From: an uncultured Clostridia bacterium
GTDB taxonomy: Bacteria; Bacillota; Clostridia; Oscillospirales; CAG-272
DNA: 6,742 nucleotides
Assembly: GCA_946618395.1 (NCBI GenBank)
Contig: CAMOLD010000069.1
Location: 1-6,742, forward strand
Reading direction: 5' to 3'
Below, in pieces: positions 5,641 to 6,742 of the stretch. Numbering within the stretch: position 1 is the stretch's first letter; each line of letters opens with the position of its first letter. The position numbers were made by a program, and so were the translations under genes. The notes below the pieces were generated by a model that had not been told where the DNA came from, searched no databases, and worked only from the letters and a program-made list of their open reading frames with translations.

Positions 5641-5646
5641 ATGAAG

Positions 5647-5676
5647 AAAGGCCGCCTGAACTCAGGCGGTCTTTTT
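5647..5676 (+). terminator. Intrinsic terminator after the aminotransferase gene
   Basis: CCGCCTG (5652-5658) pairs with CAGGCGG (5663-5669) around a four-base AACT loop. The stem extends by G-U, G-C and A-T pairs down to 5647, and TTTTTCT follows from 5672. On the minus strand the U-run (CTTTCTTC) is weaker but could still stop the convergent PHP gene, which ends at 5687. Confidence 0.88.
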
Positions 5677-5686
5677 CTATATTCTT

Positions 5687-6388
5687 TTATTGATTTACAT
5701 CCTTTGAGCGGTCAATGGTAAAAATGCGCATCGAGCCGGCGCGCACGCGGGCGATATAATCGGCAACGCTATGGAGCGGTGTTTCGCATTCCATTCCGGC
5801 AAGTAAAGGGCAATCCCCCGCGCGGTGATTGTCCGATCCGGCGGTCAGGCAGGGGAACCCGTATTTTTTGGCATAGAGCTCCGCCATCTCGTTTTCAAAT
5901 GCCGGTCGGCCGGAATTGAGAATTTCCACCCCGTCCACACAGCGCGGAAACAGGCGGATGTGGTCAATATAGGAGCTGTCGCGGAAAGGGTGCGCCTGAA
6001 TGACCAGGGCCCCTTGCTCGCGCAAAAAGGGGAGCTCCTCGCTCTTTTTCATCTCCATAATTTCCGGGTGCGCAAGATACCATTCCTTATCCAGCCCGTA
6101 AATCAGAAAATCGGTGCCGCCGTAGGTCAGTTCCACTCCGAAAAAGAGTTTGATGCCCAGCTTTTTTGCAATCGGCAATCCGTCCTCATAGTCCTTGCAG
6201 TAAAGCTCGATCTTTTCCGCATAGGGTAAATCGGCATCGCGCAAATAGAAGTTTCCGTCCAAAAAATGGTTGGTCAGAAAAACACCGTCATAGCCGAGCG
6301 AGGCGTAAAACTCCAGGCTTTCCCCAATCGTCTTTTTGGCGCATTTGCTGACCGGAGAGGTATGCAGGTGGGTTTCGTAGCGATACAT
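5687..6388 (-). CDS. PHP domain metal-dependent phosphoesterase
   Basis: A 233-residue protein with the polymerase-and-histidinol-phosphatase (PHP) fold, which binds two or three metal ions and hydrolyses phosphoesters. Motifs in order: HLHTS (H7, H9), LTNHF (N40, H41), GVEL (E86), QAHPFR (H133), VEILN (E155) and GSDNH (D186, H188). These occupy the usual metal-ligand positions, with TNH where many relatives have TDH. The length is that of a stand-alone PHP protein with no polymerase or other fused domain. Relatives include nucleotide and RNA phosphatases (TrpH/RNase AM type) and histidinol phosphatases; the substrate cannot be chosen from sequence alone. The ATG at 6388 is preceded by AAGGAA on the minus strand. 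The gene follows a thioredoxin-reductase-like gene with a 12-base gap, so the two are probably co-transcribed from a promoter beyond the right edge. Confidence 0.85.
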   Translation of the reverse strand: MYRYETHLHTSPVSKCAKKTIGESLEFYASLGYDGVFLTNHFLDGNFYLRDADLPYAEKIELYCKDYEDGLPIAKKLGIKLFFGVELTYGGTDFLIYGLDKEWYLAHPEIMEMKKSEELPFLREQGALVIQAHPFRDSSYIDHIRLFPRCVDGVEILNSGRPAFENEMAELYAKKYGFPCLTAGSDNHRAGDCPLLAGMECETPLHSVADYIARVRAGSMRIFTIDRSKDVNQ

Positions 6389-6400
6389 ACCGGGTTCCTT

Positions 6401-6742
6401 TCAGTCAAGATAGTCGCAGGCGGCAAGCGCGGCGACGGCGCCGTCCGAGGCGGCGGTGGTCACCTGGCGGATCTTTTTGGAGCGGCAGTCGCCGGCAACA
6501 AAAATGCCGGGCGTTGTCGTCGTGCAGGATTCGTCGGTGTCGGCATAGCCGTAGGAATTGAGCTTGACCACGTTTGCAAACGGCTCGTTTTGCGGGATCA
6601 GCCCGATGGCAACAAACATTCCGTCAACGGCAAGGTCAGAAAGGGTATTGTCTGCCACCTTTTTGATGCGAATGCCGGAGAGGGCGCTTTCGCCCAGAAT
6701 CGAATCGACCACCGTTCCCAGAATGATCTCCACGTTCGGGCG
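6401..6742 (-). CDS. trxB: Thioredoxin-disulfide reductase-like flavoprotein, C-terminal part (5' end outside window)
   Basis: The frame is open from the right edge to the TGA at 6403-6401, giving the last 113 residues of a longer protein. It matches the end of thioredoxin reductase: the last part of the NADPH domain (NVEIILGTVVDSILGE), DGMFVAIGLIPQNEPF, GYADTDESCTTTTPGIFVAGD, then the FAD-binding GDCRSKKIRQVTTAASDGAVAA and a helix ending in DYLD. Thioredoxin reductase uses NADPH and FAD to reduce thioredoxin in the cytoplasm. The redox-active CxxC and the NADPH-binding GxGxxA lie outside the window, so a ferredoxin-dependent or other TrxB-like flavoprotein is also possible. A GTG at 6733-6731 in this frame is an internal codon, not a start. 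It is the upstream partner of the PHP gene. Confidence 0.85.
   Translation of the reverse strand, partial: RPNVEIILGTVVDSILGESALSGIRIKKVADNTLSDLAVDGMFVAIGLIPQNEPFANVVKLNSYGYADTDESCTTTTPGIFVAGDCRSKKIRQVTTAASDGAVAALAACDYLD

Noticed and set aside
1..6742. CRISPR array, tRNA, rRNA, insertion sequence, prophage or defence genes
   Set aside because: There are no regularly spaced direct repeats, no transposase, integrase or terminal inverted repeats, and no tRNA-like cloverleaf was noticed. All long stretches are ordinary coding sequence.

Overview
This window looks like chromosomal DNA from an anaerobic Gram-positive bacterium of the class Clostridia (Bacillota), possibly an uncultured gut lineage. 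The evidence is the gene set: a DUF1538 membrane protein with P-II-like partners, a DUF6062 protein, a YtqB/MnmM methyltransferase, a class IV aminotransferase of clostridial type and a ROK glucokinase with the CxCGxxGCxE zinc motif. Strong AGGAGG-type ribosome binding sites and sigma-A promoters fit this. The assignment is inference from gene content. No phage, insertion sequence, CRISPR array or RNA gene is visible, and coding density is very high.

There are four transcription blocks. (1) Positions 1-1646, plus strand: the C-terminal part of a DUF1538 membrane protein, then two small P-II-like proteins whose genes overlap by 11 bases. The block ends at a bidirectional hairpin terminator (about 1645-1683). 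(2) Positions 3297 down to 1682, minus strand: a ROK glucokinase, then an OmpR-like regulator with a degenerate receiver domain, joined by an ATGA stop/start overlap. (3) Positions 3503-5640, plus strand: a DUF6062 cysteine-rich protein, the tRNA methyltransferase MnmM and a divergent D-amino acid aminotransferase-like protein, ending at a second hairpin. (4) Positions 6742 down to 5687, minus strand: the C-terminal part of a thioredoxin-reductase-like protein, then a PHP-domain phosphoesterase.

Blocks 2 and 3 are divergent. Both promoters can be read in the 205-base gap between them, each with a 17-base spacer and a perfect TATAAT. Blocks 1/2 and 3/4 are convergent and share terminator hairpins.

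The best candidate for an undescribed system is block 1: a duplicated membrane protein of unknown function encoded with two different P-II-like proteins that appear to lack the classical uridylylated T-loop tyrosine. By analogy with GlnK-AmtB and SbtB-SbtA, the pair may gate the membrane protein. Other points worth checking are the duplicated CxxC/CxxH modules of the DUF6062 protein, the loss of expected PLP-phosphate contacts in the aminotransferase, and the coupling of a glucokinase to an apparently phosphorylation-independent regulator.
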